Part shown: in pieces, positions 19,568 through 22,709 of the stretch
How the letters are laid out: every line of letters begins with the position of its first letter
Position numbering within the stretch: position 1 is the first letter of the stretch
Assembly (NCBI GenBank): GCA_026985385.1
Contig: JALSQM010000152.1
Coordinates: forward strand, 1 to 22,709
Reading direction: 5' to 3'
Length of the DNA: 22,709 bases
From: Acidilobaceae archaeon
Lineage (GTDB): Archaea > Thermoproteota > Thermoprotei_A > Sulfolobales > Acidilobaceae
Notes under the pieces: generated by a model
Database searches by the model: none
What the model saw: the letters and a program-made list of their open reading frames with translations, nothing else
Told to the model about the DNA's origin: nothing
Made by a program: the position numbers and the translations under genes

Positions 19568-20023
19568 CTAGGCGGGCTCGAAGTACTCTATATCCGTTAT
19601 CTTACCCTCCCTCTTCTCCGGGGGCTTCCAGTGCGGCTTTACCTCCATGCCTAGGTGGATCCTCTCGGGGTCCACTTTGACTATGTGTATGAGGCCCCCG
19701 TGGTCGGCGTCATCGGGCTTGATGAGTGCTAGTACTTGGGGCTCCTCTAGCTTGTTGCCGTAGAAGTCCTCGTACACTATGGTGTATGTCACGACCCGCC
19801 AGGGGCCTTTAACCTCGACTAACTCCCCCTCACGGCCGTCGGGGCAGTAGGTTTTGGGCGGCACGTAGACCCCATCGCCGCATTTCATGCCGAGGATCCT
19901 CCCCTCCTTGAAGGCCTTAGCCGCCTCCAGGCCGTGTAGGCCGGGTGTGTAGACGTACTCCTCAACCTCCTGGCTTCCCGGGTAGTGTATCACATCCTCT
20001 ATCCTCCACCTCTTCCACGCCAT
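19568..20023 (-). CDS. DUF35 OB-fold protein with degenerate zinc ribbon
   Basis: A 151-residue DUF35 family protein (rubredoxin-like zinc ribbon followed by an OB fold). Such proteins bind acyl-CoA partners next to thiolase-fold enzymes. FKEGRILGMKC and VYVPPKTYC (residues 38-60) align with its neighbour's ribbon, but the second cysteine of each CxxC knuckle is replaced (CGDG, CPDG), so zinc binding is probably lost. The OB-fold part includes VVTYTIVYEDFYGN, PQVLALIKPDDADHGGLIHIV and GMEVKPHWKPPEKREGKITD (in two pieces). The start is ATG 20023, about seven bases after GGGGTGA, and it follows the other DUF35 gene by 13 bp. It is the last gene of the operon. Confidence 0.85.
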   Translation of the reverse strand: MAWKRWRIEDVIHYPGSQEVEEYVYTPGLHGLEAAKAFKEGRILGMKCGDGVYVPPKTYCPDGREGELVEVKGPWRVVTYTIVYEDFYGNKLEEPQVLALIKPDDADHGGLIHIVKVDPERIHLGMEVKPHWKPPEKREGKITDIEYFEPA

Positions 20024-20036
20024 TACCGGTCACCCC

Positions 20037-20600
20037 TCAGCCCTCCACGGGCTCGAAGCACTCTATGTCGTTGACGTCGCCCCTCCTCTCCTCGGGCGGC
20101 TTCCACCGCGGCTTCACCCTCATGCCGATCACGCGCCCGCTCATGACGTCCTCCGGCGTGACGCCGCATAGACGGTGGAAGAGGCCCGCGAACTCGTAGC
20201 CGCCCTCCACGTAGCCCGGCGCGTCGAGCTTTATCACACCCACTATCACGGGCTCCTTGAGCCTCTCCCTGAACGCAGCTATGTAGCTAACCACAGCAGT
20301 GTGGACCACGCCTGTCCCCGGTAGCTCGACCCACTCCATGGTACGGGTGTGGCAGTACTCGCAGTACATCCTGGGGGGCACGTAGACCCTACCGCAGCGG
20401 GGGCAGCGCGTGCCGAGGATCCTCCCCTCCTTGAGTCCCTGGAGGAACCTGGACTGGGCCTGCCCAGCGCTGAAGAGGTAGCGTGCCCTGGGCTTATACC
20501 TAACGAGGCCGGGGAGGGCGTACATCTCGTCCCTCTTAAGATAGTGGCCGGGCGGGTTGACCCAGCCCGGCTGCCTCCTACCAGACAAGCCCTTACTCAT
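20037..20600 (-). CDS. DUF35 OB-fold/zinc-ribbon acyl-CoA-associated protein
   Basis: A protein of 187 residues and a paralogue of the next gene. The zinc ribbon is intact: CPRC near residues 66-69 and CEYC near 80-83, with the shared LKEGRILGTRC and VYVPPRMYC context. The OB fold follows (VVHTAVVSYIAAF, EPVIVGVIKLDAPG, GMRVKPRWKPPEERRGDVND). In archaea DUF35 proteins bridge thiolase and HMG-CoA synthase; in bacterial steroid degradation a DUF35 domain (ChsH2) supports the aldolase Ltp2. It lies 13 bp downstream of a thiolase-like gene. The start is ATG 20600, seven bases after GGGGGTG; the GTG one codon earlier has less good spacing. Confidence 0.88.
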   Translation of the reverse strand: MSKGLSGRRQPGWVNPPGHYLKRDEMYALPGLVRYKPRARYLFSAGQAQSRFLQGLKEGRILGTRCPRCGRVYVPPRMYCEYCHTRTMEWVELPGTGVVHTAVVSYIAAFRERLKEPVIVGVIKLDAPGYVEGGYEFAGLFHRLCGVTPEDVMSGRVIGMRVKPRWKPPEERRGDVNDIECFEPVEG

Positions 20601-20613
20601 CACGTCACACCCC

Positions 20614-21789
20614 CTAGTTGCTCAACACTATAACAGTGCCTACCTGCATGAGGTCTCCCCACGCCTGGGCTAGGCCGTAGTGGACGGGCTTCTTCACCTG
20701 CCTTGGGCCTGCCTCGTAGCGTAGCTGCCAGAATATCTCTGCGACCTTCATGAGCCCAGCGGCCGCTATGGGGTTCCCAACCCCTAGGAGGCCCCCGCTG
20801 GGGCTTGTTGGTAGCTCCCCGCTCCTGTCGAACCAGCCCTCCTCTAGTAGCTTGGGGGCCTCGCAGGGCCTGGCGAGCATTAGACCCTCGATGTGGTGCA
20901 GCTCCTTGTAGTCGAAGGGGTCGTATGGCTCTGCGACGTCTATCTCCCTCCAGGGCCTCTCTATGCCAGCCATCTTATAGGCCATCCTCGCAGCGTAGTT
21001 CACGTACCTGGGGAACGCCAGCTCCCTGTTGTACCAGTGTGTGTTGTCTAGCGTGAAGCCTATGCCCTCAACCCAGACGGGCGAGTCCGTTATCCTGCGG
21101 GCCTCATTCTCCCTGGCTAGTATCACCGCGGCGGCCCCGTCGCTGACGGGGCTTATGTCGAGCCTGTTAACGGGCCACACGAGGAGCTCGCTGTTGAGGA
21201 CGTCCTCGACGGTTATGTTCGCAGCCGCCTGGGCTGCGGGGTGGTCGAGGGCGTTCCTCTTATTCTTAACGCTGACCAGGGCTATCGTCTCCTTCGTAGT
21301 GTTGCACTTGTACATGTACCTCCTCATCTCCATTGCGAATATCCATATCAGGTTGGGCCCGAGCGGCCTCTCGAGTATGGGATCCCAGATGTAGGCGAAC
21401 ACCCCCTGGGGGTGTGGGTGGGCGGGGCTCATCTTCTCCTCCGCAACCGCTAGGACAGTATTGCATAGGCCGCTGGCCGCGTGCCACCAGGCTGCCACGG
21501 GCACGAAGACGCCGGTGCCGCCGCCGACGTATACCCTCACGGTGGGCTTGCCGAAGCCCCCGCTATCGGCTATGTACTCCCCGTTGAAGTGGACTCCATC
21601 GAAGGCGTCGGGCGCGGTGCCCGTTACCACGCAGTCTATGTCATCGAACGTTAGGCCGGCACTCTCCAGCGCCTGCCTCGCAGCCTCCCAGGCCAGCTCC
21701 CTCGGGGTCTCGAGGTGCCTCCTGCGGAAGAGGGTCAGGCCCGCACCCACCACTGCGACGCGGTCCTTAACGAATATGTTCGTCTTCAC
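20614..21789 (-). CDS. Thiolase-fold protein lacking nucleophilic Cys and His
   Basis: A 391-residue member of the SCP-x/archaeal thiolase family: VAVVGAGLTLFRRRHLETPRELA at the N-terminus (in two pieces), LESAGLTFDDIDCVVTG, VLAVAEEKMS, VWPVNRLDISPVSDGAAAVIL and the C-terminal GVGNPIAAAGLMKVAEIFWQLR. Where thiolases have the nucleophilic cysteine (ACASG), this protein reads GGGTG near residue 90, and the usual GHPIGATG histidine is Asn in GVGNPIAA. Normal Claisen chemistry is thus unlikely. Thiolase-fold proteins without these residues include Ltp2-type retro-aldolases that need a DUF35 partner, and two DUF35 genes follow directly. I chose GTG 21789, six bases after GGGGGTG, over GTG 21798. 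It lies 12 bp downstream of a second thiolase-like gene. Confidence 0.85.
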   Translation of the reverse strand: MKTNIFVKDRVAVVGAGLTLFRRRHLETPRELAWEAARQALESAGLTFDDIDCVVTGTAPDAFDGVHFNGEYIADSGGFGKPTVRVYVGGGTGVFVPVAAWWHAASGLCNTVLAVAEEKMSPAHPHPQGVFAYIWDPILERPLGPNLIWIFAMEMRRYMYKCNTTKETIALVSVKNKRNALDHPAAQAAANITVEDVLNSELLVWPVNRLDISPVSDGAAAVILARENEARRITDSPVWVEGIGFTLDNTHWYNRELAFPRYVNYAARMAYKMAGIERPWREIDVAEPYDPFDYKELHHIEGLMLARPCEAPKLLEEGWFDRSGELPTSPSGGLLGVGNPIAAAGLMKVAEIFWQLRYEAGPRQVKKPVHYGLAQAWGDLMQVGTVIVLSN

Positions 21790-21801
21790 GCCTAACACCC
21801 C

Positions 21802-22709
21802 CTAAGCCTCCGCTCCGAGTAGCGCGACCGCGCTAGTGTAGGTGGGCGGGCCCCGCCAGGAGGCTACGAGGGCCCGCGGTACATCGTATCTGTCAGCGTT
21901 CTCCCTCAGCTCTAGGTAGGCCTCGAGGGCCCTCCAGAGCCCTGTGACCTCGAATGGCACGCCCACGCTCAGGCTTCCACCGCTCTTGTTAACGGGGAGG
22001 TACCCGTCGGGGCTGAAGTCGCCCGTCTCCAGCATCTTATGGGCCTCGCCCTCAGCGGCCAGGCCCACCTCCTCCAGTGTTAGGAGCTGCATGAAGCTGA
22101 ACCTATCCTCAACCTCTGCGAAGCCTATCTGCCCGGTCGGGCTGTTTATGCCGGCCTGCCCGTAGGCCATGTAGGCTGCAGCCTTCATGCTCGGCATCCA
22201 CCCCCAGCGGTGGTACTCGACAGCCCCGGTGCCCACCTCGGTGCTCCAGCCGACGCCCTCCACCCAGACTGGGTTGTCGGTTAGCCTCCTGGCAACGTCG
22301 TCGCTGGCCAGGACCATGACTACCGCTGCGTCCGCGGGCTCCGCGACCTCGTAGCGTGTCATGGGGTAGATGTAGTAGGGCGCCGCGAGGACGTCGTCAA
22401 CCGTGAGTCTAGCAGCGTAGGATGCCCTGGGGTTCGAGAGGCCGAGCCTCTTGTTGGAGGAGGCGACCATGGCTAGGTGAGCCCTCGTAGCGCCAGTCCG
22501 GGCCATGTACGCCACGGCGTCGAGGCCTGCGGTGAAGAGCGGGTTACCCGGGCCCACGGGCCTCACTGTTAGGGGATCCAGGGCTAGCTCGTATATGCCG
22601 TCCAGCGTCACTATATCGCTCGGCTTCGCGTGGCTCTCAACAACGACGACGTCGAAGGCGCCACTCTTAATCATCATGTACGCCTGGGCCAGGCCCTGGA
22701 GCCCGTCGC
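21802..22709 (-). CDS. Thiolase-fold protein, paralogue (N-terminus beyond right edge)
   Basis: The frame is open to the right edge: ten codons (DGLQGLAQAY) precede the first internal ATG at 22677, so the real start is outside. About 302 residues are visible. It resembles the downstream paralogue in VVVVESHAKPSD (thiolase VLVxGxExMS region), LTVDDVLAAPYYIYPMTRYE, AVVMVLASDDVARRLTDNPVW and LPVNKSGGSLSVGVPFEVTG. In the last segment the usual histidine of GHPxGATG is Val (GVPFEVTG). The nucleophilic cysteine position should lie just outside the window. Sequence similarity and order suggest the two thiolase-like proteins form a heteromer with the two DUF35 proteins. Confidence 0.85.
   Translation of the reverse strand, partial: DGLQGLAQAYMMIKSGAFDVVVVESHAKPSDIVTLDGIYELALDPLTVRPVGPGNPLFTAGLDAVAYMARTGATRAHLAMVASSNKRLGLSNPRASYAARLTVDDVLAAPYYIYPMTRYEVAEPADAAVVMVLASDDVARRLTDNPVWVEGVGWSTEVGTGAVEYHRWGWMPSMKAAAYMAYGQAGINSPTGQIGFAEVEDRFSFMQLLTLEEVGLAAEGEAHKMLETGDFSPDGYLPVNKSGGSLSVGVPFEVTGLWRALEAYLELRENADRYDVPRALVASWRGPPTYTSAVALLGAEA

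Overview
The window looks like a chromosome segment of a hyperthermophilic crenarchaeon (Thermoproteota; Desulfurococcales/Acidilobales-like). The signs are a G+C-rich sequence, AGG/ATA/CTC-heavy codon use, many TTG and GTG starts, GGAGGTGAT/GGGGTG ribosome-binding sites, single TATA-like boxes with very short leaders, an archaeal SRP RNA, and archaea-only gene families (DUF131, DUF371, archaeal Trm5, CobY, UPF0284-type CobT, CbiZ, APE2256-type CARF).

Region 1 (1 to about 2320) differs in style: visibly A+T-richer, with two paralogous ribbon-helix-helix (RHH) proteins pointing away from each other, an AAA ATPase running off the left edge, and an array of about fourteen 17-bp palindromes, consensus TACYCCAAGNWGGRGTA. 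The array fills the intergenic space (901-1156) and continues inside the second RHH gene (1293-1415), where all three codon phases are used. This region abuts the 3' end of a tRNA-Ser(GCU) gene and is best read as part of an integrated plasmid- or virus-like element carrying a partition-like or autoregulatory RHH/operator system. It is the most unusual part of the window.

Region 2 (2320-11392) is ordinary chromosome: tRNA-Ser, a CBS-domain gene behind a previously hidden SRP (7S) RNA gene, DUF131 and DUF371 genes, trm5, a probable C/D box guide sRNA, NAD kinase, a Nob1-like PIN protein, an HD phosphohydrolase, a TrkH-type K+ transporter, a beta-RFAP-synthase-like GHMP protein and an AbrB-PhoU regulator.

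Region 3 (11361-18544) is dominated by corrinoid salvage and nucleotide-loop assembly: cobT, a cbiZ-cobZ-like fusion, cobY, cobD and cobS in one tightly overlapped operon, then cbiB from its own promoter. Together they can trim incomplete corrinoids to adenosylcobyric acid (CbiZ), attach aminopropanol phosphate (CobD, CbiB), activate with GTP (CobY), prepare alpha-ribazole phosphate (CobT) and join the halves (CobS), with the CobZ-like domain as probable phosphatase. A divergent AsnB-like gene and an antisense membrane protein share promoters with this block.

Region 4 (18635-22709) holds an orphan CARF protein of the ring-nuclease type, then a leftward operon of two thiolase-fold proteins and two DUF35 OB-fold proteins. 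At least one thiolase has lost the nucleophilic cysteine and the active-site histidine, and one DUF35 has lost half of its zinc ligands, which suggests a non-classical acyl-CoA aldolase or scaffold complex.

Three divergent gene pairs in the window have start codons 79-84 bp apart with one symmetric TATA-like element midway, so bidirectional promoters appear to be a recurring design here.
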